From assembly GCF_027594865.1 (NCBI RefSeq), contig NZ_CP089391.1, forward strand, positions 3,192,501 to 3,256,500: 64,000 nucleotides of DNA, written 5' to 3'. Positions 45,665 to 55,068 of this stretch are shown here, one piece after another. A program made the position numbers and the translations under genes. The DNA comes from Bradyrhizobium xenonodulans. GTDB taxonomy: Bacteria > Pseudomonadota > Alphaproteobacteria > Rhizobiales > Xanthobacteraceae. How positions within the stretch are numbered: the first letter of the stretch is position 1; every line of letters starts with the position of its first letter. The notes beneath the pieces are model-generated. The model saw only the letters and a program-made list of their open reading frames with translations, was not told the origin of the DNA and ran no database searches.

Positions 45665-46603
45665 TCACGACGTCGGTGGATACGCCGCGTTCTCCTGCCG
45701 CTCGCGCTCGCCGAGGTCGCGCACCAGCTCTTGCAGAAAGGACTCGGTGTAGGCGGGGAGGGTGCGCTCGGCGCGGACATAGATGCCGAGGTCGGACCAG
45801 ACCGGGCTGCCGGCATTGTCGAGCGGCAGGAAGACGAGCCGGCTGTCGCGCGACAGCCGGCTGATGCCGAGCTGGGTCTGGAAGGCGACGCCGACACCGC
45901 GCGCGGCGAGCTCGCGCATCAGGTCGATCGAGTTGGCCTGGATTGCCGGCTCCGGTGTCTCGGAGAGCTGCGCAATCAGCGGCTGGAGCAGATGATAGAT
46001 CGACAGCTCCGGCAGCGCGTGGATGACGGGGAAGGCGAGGCATTGCGCCAGCCTGACCGTCTTGCGGCGCGCCAGCGGATGCTCGCGCGCGACCACCGCG
46101 CCGAGGCGAAACCGCTTCAATGCGACCTGGCGCAGATCCGGCGGATGGCGGAGCGCCATGGCGATGCCGATGTCGGCCTCGCCGCGGCTGAGTGCCTCCA
46201 GCACGTCCGACGATCCCTTCACCTCGGTGGCGAAGCTGACACGGCGGGCCCGGCCGCGATGCGCGGCGATCAGGTCCGGCAGCACAGATTCCGTGAGCGA
46301 CTCGATGCAGGCGATGCTGACGGTGCCGTGCCAGGCGCCGGACAGGGACGCGACGTCCGAGCGGAAGCGGTCGAGGTCCTGGAGCACGTTCATGACGTGC
46401 CGGGCCAGCATCTCGCCGACCGTCGTCAAGGTCAGGCCGCGTGCATTGCGCTCGAACAGGGGCGATCCAACCTCCTGTTCAAGCTTGAGAATCTGGCGGC
46501 TGACAGCCGAAGAGGCGACGTTCAGGACGCGCGCGGCGGCCCGGATCGAGCCGGTGCGGCGGACGGCGTGGAAGTACTGGATGGCCGGTGAATGAAATCG
46601 CAT
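45665..46603 (-). CDS. LysR-family transcriptional regulator
   Basis: 312 residues. The N-terminal helix-turn-helix is IQYFHAVRRTGSIRAAARVL with VASSAVSRQILKLEQEVGSPLFER, followed by a substrate-binding-like effector domain (about 90-300, GTVSIACIESLTESVLPDLI). ATG 46603 is the first start. An inverted repeat (GCCGTT-N5-AACGGC, 46625-46641) just upstream may be its own operator. No catabolic operon adjoins. Confidence 0.92.
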   Translation of the reverse strand: MRFHSPAIQYFHAVRRTGSIRAAARVLNVASSAVSRQILKLEQEVGSPLFERNARGLTLTTVGEMLARHVMNVLQDLDRFRSDVASLSGAWHGTVSIACIESLTESVLPDLIAAHRGRARRVSFATEVKGSSDVLEALSRGEADIGIAMALRHPPDLRQVALKRFRLGAVVAREHPLARRKTVRLAQCLAFPVIHALPELSIYHLLQPLIAQLSETPEPAIQANSIDLMRELAARGVGVAFQTQLGISRLSRDSRLVFLPLDNAGSPVWSDLGIYVRAERTLPAYTESFLQELVRDLGERERQENAAYPPTS

Positions 46604-46624
46604 GGATCCCCGGGACGAATTATA

Positions 46625-46641
46625 GCCGTTGCCGAAACGGC
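46625..46641. promoter_or_regulatory. Candidate LysR operator
   Basis: GCCGTT (46625-46630) and AACGGC (46636-46641) form a 6-bp inverted repeat with a 5-base spacer, 22 bp upstream of the LysR start. It is compatible with a LysR site in size and symmetry. The T-N11-A core is not exact. Confidence 0.4.
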
Positions 46642-46761
46642 ATCAACATGTACGAAATTCTCTGCTTTTCGAGAGCGCTCGTCCCACCTAGGTTCGCCGC
46701 CGGTTCGGCCGGTCCCGGGAGACCGCCATGCCATGCGCAACGAGGCGCCGGGGAATTTGGG

Positions 46762-47340
46762 GTGGACGAGAACATTGTTTGCGAGCCCGGGATCGCGCGG
46801 GACACGCGTCTGGTCGACCGCCGTCGCGCGGCGGCCCATGTCGGCGTGACCGCCGGCCGCTTCGAGCAACTGGTGCGTGACAATGTCGTGCCGCCGCCGG
46901 TGATGGTGGACAACAAGCGGCGCTGGCCGATCGCATTGCTCGACGTGGCCAAGGACGCGGTCGTCGGCAGCATGCCATGCCTGGCTCAGGTCGCCTCCGA
47001 CGCCCCGCAGGACGCGCCTCCCTGCCAACGTGACCCGGTGCCGGCCGCGCACGAATTGCCCGATCAAGCCTGGTTCGCGCAGCGCGCGCGGTTCGTTCAG
47101 CGCGTGCGCCGCTCGCTGCTCTCCGGCAACGAGATCCGTCTGTTGCGCGAGTTCAAGCTGCTCAGGCAGAACCAGATCAGCATGTACGGCTACTATGGCA
47201 GCTTCGAAGCCCTGATGGTGCGCGGCTATATCGTCGAGATCGACCGCAAGCCGCCGTCGAGCCGTCCGCTCGTGACCTATCGATTGACCGCGCAGGGCGA
47301 GCAGGTGATCGCGGCGCTGAAGGACGAGCCGGCGATCTGA
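46762..47340 (+). CDS. Uncharacterised protein with two possible DNA-binding helices
   Basis: About 192 residues if GTG 46762 is the start; the frame is open further upstream into the LysR gene. The N-terminal part RRRAAAHVGVTAGRFEQLVRDNVVP looks like an AlpA/excisionase-type helix-turn-helix followed by VDNKRRWPI, while the C-terminal part LLRQNQISMYGYYGSFEALMVRG and RPLVTYRLTAQGEQVIAAL resembles a winged helix of the MarR/PadR kind. No family was assigned. It is divergent from the LysR gene. The start choice is weak. Confidence 0.55.
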   Translation: MDENIVCEPGIARDTRLVDRRRAAAHVGVTAGRFEQLVRDNVVPPPVMVDNKRRWPIALLDVAKDAVVGSMPCLAQVASDAPQDAPPCQRDPVPAAHELPDQAWFAQRARFVQRVRRSLLSGNEIRLLREFKLLRQNQISMYGYYGSFEALMVRGYIVEIDRKPPSSRPLVTYRLTAQGEQVIAALKDEPAI

Positions 47341-47464
47341 CCGGACACATGGGCTCCGCTGCAAGAGCACTCATTCGAGAAGTTCTAGGAAATTCGACTG
47401 GACGGTATCGGCGGAATCGTTATATCCTAATAGATATAGCGTTGTCGTCGCGCGGGGATTTGCG

Positions 47465-47842
47465 GTGGAAATCAAGGTCAAATCGCTGACGAGCTGCGAG
47501 GTAGCAGAGGGTGGCGGTGCGATCTCGCTGGGCTTCGAGGATGTGGCGGGCAATGCTGCTGCGGTCAGCGTCTCGCTCAACCAGGTCGGCGCGCTGATCA
47601 TGACGCTGCCGGGGTTGCTCGAGGCCGCGTTGAAAGCCCGCTACGGCGACCAGAGTCTACGCTACGCCTATCCGCTGGCCTCCTGGGCGATCGAGCAGTC
47701 GACCGACACGACCCAACGCATCATCACGCTCCAGACCGAGGACGGCTTCAGGGTCCGCTTCTCGATCCCGAAGGCGGAGCAGGGGCTGCTTGGCGAAGCG
47801 CTGACCCAGCCGACGCCCGAAATGTCGGTGCGGCCGAACTAG
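47465..47842 (+). CDS. Uncharacterised small protein
   Basis: 125 residues beginning MEIKVKSLTSCEVAEGG, without signal or membrane segment. The middle VSVSLNQVGALIMTLPGLLEAAL suggests a beta-alpha fold. The frame has normal codon bias and GGGG lies eight bases before GTG 47465. Function not recognised. Upstream and downstream gaps suggest a single-gene unit. Confidence 0.6.
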   Translation: MEIKVKSLTSCEVAEGGGAISLGFEDVAGNAAAVSVSLNQVGALIMTLPGLLEAALKARYGDQSLRYAYPLASWAIEQSTDTTQRIITLQTEDGFRVRFSIPKAEQGLLGEALTQPTPEMSVRPN

Positions 47843-48000
47843 CGGGCTGGGCCAAACAGCGCAGATGAAACGCGGCTCCAAGAATGGAATTGCCGACTGG
47901 GCAGGTTGAACGCCCAAAATATTGCACGCGTCCCCTGAACTAGAGAATCGCATTGTCCGCTCGCTCGCCTAAATTGTGAGTGCGCAGAGGTGGGCAGGCA

Positions 48001-48987
48001 ATGAACGGTGTTCGAACGGGCTTCCTGGATTCGATCGGCAACACGCCGTTGATCAGGCTACGAGGGCCGTCGGAGGCCACGGGTTGCGAGATCTACGGCA
48101 AGGCCGAATTTCTCAATCCCGGTGGTTCGATCAAGGATCGCGCGGCGCTCGCCATGATCGACGATGCCGAGCGGCGCGGCAAGCTGATGCCGGGCGGCGT
48201 CATCGTCGAAGGAACGGCCGGCAATGTCGGCATCGGCATAGCGCTTGTGGCGAATGCGCGCGGCTATCGCAGCGTGATCGTGATGCCTGACACGCAAAGT
48301 CAGGAGAAGAAGGACATGTTGCGGTTGTGTGGTGCCGATCTGCGGCTGGTGCCCGCTGTGCCGTATTCCAATCCCGGTCATTACGCCCGCTATTCCGGTC
48401 AGCTCGCCGAGGAGCTCGGCGCGTTCTGGGCCGATCAATTCGACAATGTCGCCAATCGGGAGGGCCACTATCGCACGACCGGTCCGGAGATCTGGCAGCA
48501 AACGGGCGGACGTATTAACGGCTTCACATGTGCCGTCGGCAGCGGCGGGACCTTGGGTGGAGTCGCGCGAGCGCTCAAAGAACGAAATCCGAGCATTAAA
48601 ATCGCGCTCAGCGATCCCATGGGCGCCGCTCTCTACAATTGGTTCACCAAGGGCGAGCTGACGACGGACGGAGACTCCATCGTCGAAGGGATCGGGCAAG
48701 TGCGCGTGACCAGGAATTTGGAAGGTACGCCGATCGATATCGCCTATCGGATCACGGACGAGGAAGCCTTGCCCGTTCTGTTCGACCTGATCGCGCACGA
48801 AGGACTGGTGTTGGGCGGCTCGAGCGCGATCAACATCGTCGGAGCGATGCGGCTTGCGCGCGACCTCGGTCCCGGTAAAACCATCGTGACCATCCTCGCC
48901 GATGGCGGACAGCGCTATCAATCCAAGCTGTTCAACCCGGAATTCCTGCGCCAGAAAAACCTGCCCATCCCACGCTGGATGCGATAG
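48001..48987 (+). CDS. cysK: Cysteine synthase (PLP-dependent, CysK type)
   Basis: 328 residues making cysteine from O-acetylserine and sulfide. SIGNTPLIRLRG, the PLP lysine in NPGGSIKDRAAL, EGTAGNVGIGIALVA for the phosphate-binding loop, and GSGGTLGGVARAL are typical. EGTAGN instead of EATSGN is common in alphaproteobacterial copies. ATG 48001 follows a purine-rich GAGGTGGGCAGG. It is convergent with a ModE-like regulator gene. It may be one of several paralogues in the genome. Confidence 0.92.
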   Translation: MNGVRTGFLDSIGNTPLIRLRGPSEATGCEIYGKAEFLNPGGSIKDRAALAMIDDAERRGKLMPGGVIVEGTAGNVGIGIALVANARGYRSVIVMPDTQSQEKKDMLRLCGADLRLVPAVPYSNPGHYARYSGQLAEELGAFWADQFDNVANREGHYRTTGPEIWQQTGGRINGFTCAVGSGGTLGGVARALKERNPSIKIALSDPMGAALYNWFTKGELTTDGDSIVEGIGQVRVTRNLEGTPIDIAYRITDEEALPVLFDLIAHEGLVLGGSSAINIVGAMRLARDLGPGKTIVTILADGGQRYQSKLFNPEFLRQKNLPIPRWMR

Positions 48988-49014
48988 CAGGCCGCGGGCC
49001 GAATGACCGTCAAC

Positions 49015-49389
49015 TCACGATTTCCGCGAACGGGCGATGTCGCTCCTGAGCGCTTCCAGCTCCTTGTGCACGGCGCGCGCGGCGTCGCGCTCGATCTTGC
49101 GGTAGCGCGCAACGAGTTTTTCGCCGAAGGGCGTGAGCATCGCGCCGCCGCCGTTCTTGCCACCGGCCTGTGGCTCCACCGCGGCATGCCCGCAGATGCG
49201 GTTGATCTCGTCGACGAGATCCCAGGCGCGCTTATAGGACATGTCCATGGCCCGGCCTGCCGCCGAGATCGAGCCGTGCTCGCGGATCTGCTCCAACAGC
49301 TCGATCTTTCCGGGGCCGATCCGGTCCTCGCTGTCGAGGTCGATCCGAACGCTCAGTTGGGGCAGCGGTTTGGCGCTCGCGCGCGACAT
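49015..49389 (-). CDS. ModE-type winged-helix DNA-binding protein (N-terminal domain only)
   Basis: 124 residues. A ModE/LysR-like helix-turn-helix, ELLEQIREHGSISAAGRAMDMSYKRAWDLV, then GGKNGGGAMLTPFGEKLVARY, the block shared with ModE N-domains. There is no molybdate-binding (MOP) domain. The ATG at 49389 gives a compact protein; starts at 49422 or 49428 are possible. It lies 75 bp downstream of the larger ModE-like regulator gene on the same strand. Confidence 0.82.
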   Translation of the reverse strand: MSRASAKPLPQLSVRIDLDSEDRIGPGKIELLEQIREHGSISAAGRAMDMSYKRAWDLVDEINRICGHAAVEPQAGGKNGGGAMLTPFGEKLVARYRKIERDAARAVHKELEALRSDIARSRKS

Positions 49390-49464
49390 GACGAAGTCTC
49401 TTGAGCCAATTGCTTGCGACATTGCCACTCTTGCCCGCCGCGGACAAGGTGAGCGCGCCCTTCA

Positions 49465-50547
49465 TCACCGCACGGCGTGCATCTCCAGAAACGCCTTCAC
49501 GCCGGTCACCGCGCCGGTATCGGACGGTACGTAGCCGGGCAGGGTGGCGATCGCGGCGCGAAAGTCGGCGCTGCGGATGATTTCGAGGATGCGCTGCATC
49601 GGCCCGGTATCGAGGAACGCGCGCTTGCAGACGAAGAAATAATCCTCGGTGAGGATGCGGATGAAATCGAGGCCGAAATGCCGTGCGGCCGCCTCGACGC
49701 CGAAACTCGCATCCGCCATGCCGCTCGCGACATAGGCCGCGACGGCGGCGTGGGTGAACTCGATCTGCTGCGCGCCATTGATCCTGCTCTCGTCGATGCC
49801 GTTTGCGGCGAGCAACTGGTCGAACAGCAGGCGCGTGCCGGAATCATGGTCGCGATTGACGAAGCGGACGTTTGGTCCGGTGAGGTCATGAAGCGAGGCG
49901 ACGCGCAGCGGATTGCCGCGCGCGACCATCAGGCCCATCTCGCGGGTGACGAAACTGATGATGCGGTCCTCGCGCGGATCGAGCCATTCGCGCGCCGCCT
50001 TGATGCCTTGCGCGCGTAGCGCGCCGTGCGGCAGATGCAGGCCGGAGAGATCGCAGGCACCTTGCGCCAGCGCGACCAGCGAATGCTGGTTGCTGACATA
50101 GCGCAGATCGACGCCGATGCCGGGCTCGCGGTCGAGGAATTCGCGCAGCTTTGCCACCGCAAAGCCGTGGCTGGCATGGACGCGGATCACCGACGGGCGC
50201 TGCTCGAGGAACGGCTTGATCTCGCTCGCGAGCTCCTGCGCCAGGTTTTCGAGCTGCGGCCCGAGCCGGGCCTGCATGCGCTCGCCGGCCCACACCAGCC
50301 GCTCGCCGAACGGCGTGAGTTTTGACCCCTTGCCGCGCTGGGTTTCGACCAGGGGAGTGCCGAAGAACTCCGACCACTGTTCGATCAGATTCCAGACATG
50401 GCGATAGGAGAGCTGCGCGTCGCTGGCCGCGCTGGTGATCTTCCCGGTCCTGCGGATTTCGTTGAGGACGCCGAGCATGACGACCACGGAGCGTGGATTG
50501 CCCTCGCGGCGAAACCGCCAGACGGCCTCGATCTCGATCTGAAGCAT
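49465..50547 (-). CDS. ModE-type regulator fused to a periplasmic-binding-like domain
   Basis: 360 residues. The first 115 residues are a ModE-like winged helix (GVLNEIRRTGKITSAASDAQLSYRHVWNLI; GKGSKLTPFGERLVWAGERM), followed by a PBP_like_2 domain (about 125-345) with VIRVHASHGFAVAKL, FVNRDHDSGTRLLFDQLL and HAAVAAYVASGMADASFGVEAAA, the pattern of molybdate/tungstate- or oxyanion-sensing regulators. It is divergent from an aldehyde dehydrogenase gene over 110 bp and is its likely regulator. Two ModE-type genes in tandem are notable. Confidence 0.88.
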   Translation of the reverse strand: MLQIEIEAVWRFRREGNPRSVVVMLGVLNEIRRTGKITSAASDAQLSYRHVWNLIEQWSEFFGTPLVETQRGKGSKLTPFGERLVWAGERMQARLGPQLENLAQELASEIKPFLEQRPSVIRVHASHGFAVAKLREFLDREPGIGVDLRYVSNQHSLVALAQGACDLSGLHLPHGALRAQGIKAAREWLDPREDRIISFVTREMGLMVARGNPLRVASLHDLTGPNVRFVNRDHDSGTRLLFDQLLAANGIDESRINGAQQIEFTHAAVAAYVASGMADASFGVEAAARHFGLDFIRILTEDYFFVCKRAFLDTGPMQRILEIIRSADFRAAIATLPGYVPSDTGAVTGVKAFLEMHAVR

Positions 50548-50657
50548 CGGCCTGCCTTATGAACTTGGCTTCATATATGGGGCACCCAATTGCAAACCAT
50601 ATCATATTTACTCCGGCCAATAGGCGCCTATCCTGGTATGCCAGAACAGGGAGAAAT

Positions 50658-52145
50658 ATGATGTCAGTTGCATATGACTTTGCGCATTCGCCGGCAACCG
50701 AGTTCATGGCCCGGCCACAGCATCTGCTCATCGACGGCCGCCGCGTTCCCGCCAGCTCCGGCCGCACCTTCAAATCCCTCAATCCCGCCACCGGGCAGGT
50801 CATCGCAATCGTCGCGGAAGGCAACGAGGCCGATGTCGAGCATGCGGTCGCCGCCGCGCGCCGGGCGTTCGAAGGCCCCTGGCGCACGATGCGCGCCTCC
50901 GAGCGCGGCCAGATCCTGCTGCGTTGGGCGGAGTTGCTCAAGCAGCATGCCGATGAGATTGCCGAGATCGAGTCCATCGATGCGGGCAAGCCGATCTCCG
51001 CGACGATGCGCCAGGATTTTCCGGCCGCCGTCGACACGCTGACCTACTACGCCGGCTGGGCCGACAAGATCAGCGGCGACGTCGTGCCCGTGCGCGATGA
51101 TGCCCTGACCTACACTGTGCGCGAGCCGGTCGGCGTGGTCGCGGCGATCGTGCCGTGGAATTTCCCACTGATGATCGGGATGTGGAAACTCGCGCCGGCG
51201 CTGGCCTGCGGCTGCACCGTGGTCATGAAACCGGCCGAGCTGACCTCGCTGTCGGCGCTGCGAATCGCCGAGCTCGCGCTCGAAGCCGGCCTGCCGGCGG
51301 GCGTCTTCAATGTCGTCACCGGTCCCGGCCGCGTCGTAGGCGACGCGCTGGTCAATCATCCTGATGTCGACAAGGTCACCTTCACCGGGTCGCCTGGCGT
51401 CGGCCGCGGAATCATGAAAGGCGCGGCCGGCAATTTCAAGCGTGTCTCGCTCGAGCTTGGCGGCAAGTCCGCTAACGTCATTTTCGACGATGCCGACCTT
51501 GAAGCAGCAAGCAAGGCTGCGGCCTCCGGCATCTTCTTCAATGCCGGCCAGGTCTGCTCGGCCGGCTCGCGCGTGCTGGTGCAGGAGAAGGTCTATGACG
51601 AGGTCGTCGAGCGGATCGCGGCGCGCGCGAAATCGCTCAGGATCGGCGATCCGCTCGATCGCAAGACCGCGCTCGGCCCCGTCATCTCCGAGAAGCAGAT
51701 GAAGTCGATCCTCGACTATGTCGATATCGGGAGGGCAGAGGGCGCGAGCCTCGTCACCGGCGGCGAACGTGTCGGCGACCGCGGCTACTTCATCAGCCCG
51801 ACCGTGTTTGCAAATGTCGCGCACGAGATGAGGGTCTCGCAGGAGGAGATTTTTGGACCTGTCGTCAGCCTCATCAAGTTCAGGGACGAGGCCGACGCGC
51901 TCAGGATCGCCAACGGCACGGCCTATAGCCTCGCCGCCGGCGTCTGGAGCCGCGATATCGGCAAGCTGCAACGCTTCGCCAAGCGGGCACGCGCCGGCAC
52001 GGTCTGGATGAACACCTATGGCTACACCGATGTGCGGCTGCCCTGGGGCGGTGAGCGAGATTCCGGCCTCGGCCGCGAGCACGGCACCGCCGCGATCGAC
52101 AATTTCACCGAGCCCAAGGCGGTGTGGATGAATCTGGCCGTCTGA
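50658..52145 (+). CDS. NAD(P)-dependent aldehyde dehydrogenase
   Basis: 495 residues of the ALDH superfamily. VAAIVPWNFPLMIGMWKLAPALA, VTFTGSPGVGRGIM, the general base in LELGGKSANVI and the nucleophile in FFNAGQVCSAGSRVLV are all present, and the C-terminal DVRLPWGGERDSGLGREHG. Close to betaine- and aromatic-aldehyde-oxidising branches; the substrate is unknown. ATG 50658 (or 50661) follows AGGGAGA. The divergent ModE-PBP regulator probably controls it. A good terminator follows. Confidence 0.93.
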   Translation: MMSVAYDFAHSPATEFMARPQHLLIDGRRVPASSGRTFKSLNPATGQVIAIVAEGNEADVEHAVAAARRAFEGPWRTMRASERGQILLRWAELLKQHADEIAEIESIDAGKPISATMRQDFPAAVDTLTYYAGWADKISGDVVPVRDDALTYTVREPVGVVAAIVPWNFPLMIGMWKLAPALACGCTVVMKPAELTSLSALRIAELALEAGLPAGVFNVVTGPGRVVGDALVNHPDVDKVTFTGSPGVGRGIMKGAAGNFKRVSLELGGKSANVIFDDADLEAASKAAASGIFFNAGQVCSAGSRVLVQEKVYDEVVERIAARAKSLRIGDPLDRKTALGPVISEKQMKSILDYVDIGRAEGASLVTGGERVGDRGYFISPTVFANVAHEMRVSQEEIFGPVVSLIKFRDEADALRIANGTAYSLAAGVWSRDIGKLQRFAKRARAGTVWMNTYGYTDVRLPWGGERDSGLGREHGTAAIDNFTEPKAVWMNLAV

Positions 52146-52170
52146 TAACCTCCCGATCGGCCAAGCCTGG

Positions 52171-52204
52171 AGCCCGCCTGATCCGGTCAGGCGGGCTTCT
52201 TTTT
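52171..52204 (+). terminator. Rho-independent terminator after the aldehyde dehydrogenase
   Basis: An 11-bp stem, AGCCCGCCTGA (52171-52181) pairing with 52187-52197, with a 5-base loop, is followed by TCTTTTT. Confidence 0.9.
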
Positions 52205-52330
52205 CGAGATCGATAAAATTGTCTGCATTCCGCTCAGGAGCGGCAAACCCTGCGGACAAGAAGGCGACCGCCTTAAACCTCGGTTTTGGAACCGGCATGC
52301 ATCCTCGCCTCAAAAGGTTGGGGCATCAGC

Positions 52331-52594
52331 ATGTCTATTTTCAGGGAGATCGTCGCTGCGATCGCGGGCGTCTACGCGCTCCTGTTCGTCTGCGACGCAT
52401 TGTTCGGCGTCGGTGAGGCGCGCTTCGACGACGCCTATTACCGTGCCAGCTTCTACGCGCCGAAGCCGAAGGAATTCCGTTTCGCCGGCGACACGCCGCC
52501 GGCCGTCCGCGTCAGCGACGCTTTTGCGCAATTCGCGCCGGGCGAAGCCAAGCCGAACAGGCGCTACTCGTCGCTGACGACGATTATCCGCTGA
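52331..52594 (+). CDS. Small membrane-anchored uncharacterised protein
   Basis: 87 residues with one N-terminal hydrophobic helix (about 5-24, EIVAAIAGVYALLFVCDALF) and a soluble remainder with FDDAYYRASFYAPKP. No strong ribosome site before ATG 52331. Such one-helix proteins are common in Bradyrhizobium and not assigned. Its 3' end is 3 bp from the convergent hydrolase gene. Confidence 0.6.
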   Translation: MSIFREIVAAIAGVYALLFVCDALFGVGEARFDDAYYRASFYAPKPKEFRFAGDTPPAVRVSDAFAQFAPGEAKPNRRYSSLTTIIR

Positions 52595-52597
52595 CGC

Positions 52598-53494
52598 TCA
52601 CTCCCCCTGGATCCATTCCGCGACGCCGCGCCACAGCGTGTCGCGGTGCTCGGGGCGGAAGAAGCCGAAATGGCCGATGGCCTTGGTGCCGACCTCGGAT
52701 GGTTTGACCGTCAGTACCTCCGGCTTGATCGCGGTGAAGCCGCCCGTGAGGAGCTCGACTGCGGGCCGTGTCGCCCAGGGATCGTCGGAGAAGCACAGCG
52801 CGCGCAGCTCGCCCTTGAACTTCGCGAAGTTGTCGAGCGCCGGCAATTTTGAATCGAAGAGATAGCGCGGACTCGACACCCACTCGGCCCATTGCAGAAA
52901 GACGCCCTTGGGCAGATCCTCGCCGATGCCGGCCCAGCCGGGCGCATAGCCGAGCGCGTGGACGAGCGGCACGCCGACAAAATTCATGAAGGCGAAGACG
53001 CGGTATCTTTCCGGCGAATTCATCAGCCGCCAGGTCGCGGCCTGCGAGGCCACGAAGGCGGCGCGCGCGATGTCGCTGTTGTTTTCGATCAGCCCGAGCG
53101 CCTGGCCGCCGAAGGAATGGCCGACATAGGCGAGCGGCAGGCCATGATAGCGCTCGCGCATCCAGCGCACCGCGGCAGTGACGTCGAGCGCGGCCCAGTC
53201 CGACATCGAGGCCTTGAAGCCGACCAGCGATTTCGGCTGGTTGTAGCCGACCATCGCCGGCAGGCGGGAGTCGCCGATGCCGCGATAGTCGTAAGTCAGG
53301 ACCGCGCAGCCGCGATGGGCGAGATAGGAGGCAAAGCCGCGATAGATTTTTCGCGGGACGGCGGTGGCGGAGTTGATCAGCACGGCATGGCGCTTGGTGC
53401 CGCGCGGCAGGAACAGGGTGCCGGTCAGCACATACCCGTCGGTCGCCGGGAAGCTGATCTCGTCGATGAAAACGTCGTCCAGTGCCGCGCCCAT
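52598..53494 (-). CDS. Alpha/beta hydrolase
   Basis: 298 residues without signal peptide. The nucleophile elbow is AYVGHSFGGQALGL, the oxyanion region VLINSATAVPRK with CAVLTYDYRGIGDS, and the histidine in GTKAIGHFGFFRPEH. ATG 53494 gives MGAALDDVFIDEISF; the frame extends to 53632 but the extra part is not family-like. The overall pattern is of serine esterases or acyl transferases related to predicted YheT-like hydrolases, and the substrate is unknown. It is divergent from aroG. Confidence 0.85.
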   Translation of the reverse strand: MGAALDDVFIDEISFPATDGYVLTGTLFLPRGTKRHAVLINSATAVPRKIYRGFASYLAHRGCAVLTYDYRGIGDSRLPAMVGYNQPKSLVGFKASMSDWAALDVTAAVRWMRERYHGLPLAYVGHSFGGQALGLIENNSDIARAAFVASQAATWRLMNSPERYRVFAFMNFVGVPLVHALGYAPGWAGIGEDLPKGVFLQWAEWVSSPRYLFDSKLPALDNFAKFKGELRALCFSDDPWATRPAVELLTGGFTAIKPEVLTVKPSEVGTKAIGHFGFFRPEHRDTLWRGVAEWIQGE

Positions 53495-53675
53495 GGGCAG
53501 AAGCTGTCCTGCCAGTTTCCTCAAGCTTTCCCAGCAAATGCGAATTTGACTTTTCCTGCAAGGGTTTGCAGTGCCAAATGGATTTACAACTGGCGGGCCG
53601 CGGCCAGCCTGTGTATAAGGCGGCCCTCGCAACCCCTAGATCAGGTTGTGGTTTTTGCTTCACGGAGAGATTGCG

Positions 53676-55064
53676 ATGTCCGAGCGATGGACGCCCGAGT
53701 CCTGGCGCAGCAAGCCGGTTCTGCAGGTGCCCGATTATCCCGACGCCAAGGCTCTGGCCGACGTCGAGGCGCAGCTTGCGACATTTCCGCCGCTGGTGTT
53801 CGCGGGCGAGGCACGTAATCTGAAGAAGTCGCTGGCCCGCGTTGCGGCCGGCGAAGCCTTCCTGCTCCAGGGCGGCGACTGCGCCGAGAGCTTCGCCGAG
53901 CACGGCGCCAACAACATCCGCGACTTCTTCCGCGTGCTGCTCCAGATGGCGGTGGTGCTGACCTATGCCGGCGCCGTCCCGGTGGTGAAGGTCGGCCGCA
54001 TCGCCGGCCAGTTCGCCAAGCCGCGCTCCTCGCCGACCGAGAAGGTCGATGGCGTCGAGCTGCCGAGCTATCGCGGTGACATCGTCAACGACATCGCCTT
54101 CACCAGGGAAGCGCGCGTCCCGGATCCGCAGCGCCAGCTCATGGCGTATCGCCAGTCGGCCGCGACGCTGAACCTGCTGCGCGCATTCGCGACCGGCGGC
54201 TTCGCCAATCTCGGCAGCGTGCATCAATGGATGCTCGGCTTCCTCAAGGACTCGCCGCAGTCCCGCCGCTACAAGGAGCTGGCCGACCGCATCTCGGACG
54301 CGCTCAACTTCATGCAGGCCTGCGGCCTCGATCTCGAAAGCCATCCGGAGCTGCGTGCCACCGATTTCTACACCAGCCACGAGGCGCTGCTGCTCGGCTA
54401 CGAGCAGGCCATGACCCGGGTCGATTCCACCACCGGCGACTGGTACGCGACGTCAGGCCACATGATCTGGATCGGCGATCGCACCCGCCAGCTCGATCAT
54501 GGCCATGTCGAATATTTCCGTGGCATCAAGAACCCGATCGGCCTGAAGTGCGGCCCCTCGCTCAAGCCCGACGAGCTCTTGAAGCTGATCGACGTGCTCA
54601 ACCCCGACAACGAGCCGGGCCGGCTGACGCTGATCAACCGCTTCGGCTCCGACAAGGTGGCCGACCACTTGCCGGGTCTGATCCGCGCGGTGAAGCGCGA
54701 GGGCAGGGTGGTGGTCTGGTCGTGCGATCCGATGCACGGCAACACCATCACCTCGACGTCAGGCTACAAGACGCGCCCGTTCGACCGCGTGCTGTCGGAA
54801 GTGAAATCGTTCTTCACCATCCATGCGGCGGAAGGCACTCATGCCGGCGGCGTGCATCTGGAGATGACCGGCCAGGACGTCACCGAGTGCATCGGCGGCG
54901 CCCGCGCCATCACCGACGAGGACCTCAACGACCGCTATCACACGGTCTGCGATCCGCGCCTGAATGCCGAGCAGTCCATCGACATGGCTTTCCTGGTCGC
55001 GGAGCTCCTCAAGCAGGAGCGCGCCGGCAAGGTCAGGCCGATGCCGGCCGCAGCGGGGCTCTAA
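53676..55064 (+). CDS. aroG: Class II 3-deoxy-7-phosphoheptulonate (DAHP) synthase
   Basis: 462 residues of the plant-type (class II) enzyme that condenses phosphoenolpyruvate and erythrose-4-phosphate, opening the shikimate pathway. The N-terminus [81 protein letters not shown] and [19 protein letters not shown] are class II landmarks. ATG 53676 has ACGGAGAG upstream. The dgkA gene begins 4 bp after the stop, so they are coupled. Confidence 0.95.
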   Translation: MSERWTPESWRSKPVLQVPDYPDAKALADVEAQLATFPPLVFAGEARNLKKSLARVAAGEAFLLQGGDCAESFAEHGANNIRDFFRVLLQMAVVLTYAGAVPVVKVGRIAGQFAKPRSSPTEKVDGVELPSYRGDIVNDIAFTREARVPDPQRQLMAYRQSAATLNLLRAFATGGFANLGSVHQWMLGFLKDSPQSRRYKELADRISDALNFMQACGLDLESHPELRATDFYTSHEALLLGYEQAMTRVDSTTGDWYATSGHMIWIGDRTRQLDHGHVEYFRGIKNPIGLKCGPSLKPDELLKLIDVLNPDNEPGRLTLINRFGSDKVADHLPGLIRAVKREGRVVVWSCDPMHGNTITSTSGYKTRPFDRVLSEVKSFFTIHAAEGTHAGGVHLEMTGQDVTECIGGARAITDEDLNDRYHTVCDPRLNAEQSIDMAFLVAELLKQERAGKVRPMPAAAGL

Positions 55065-55068
55065 GATC

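Noticed and set aside
46588..46761. Upstream part of the plus-strand frame that starts inside the LysR gene
   Set aside because: It overlaps the LysR start and its operator region and is low in family-like sequence; GTG 46762 is a better start.
52584..54380. 598-codon minus-strand frame across aroG and the hydrolase
   Set aside because: The frame is out of register with the hydrolase and antisense to aroG.
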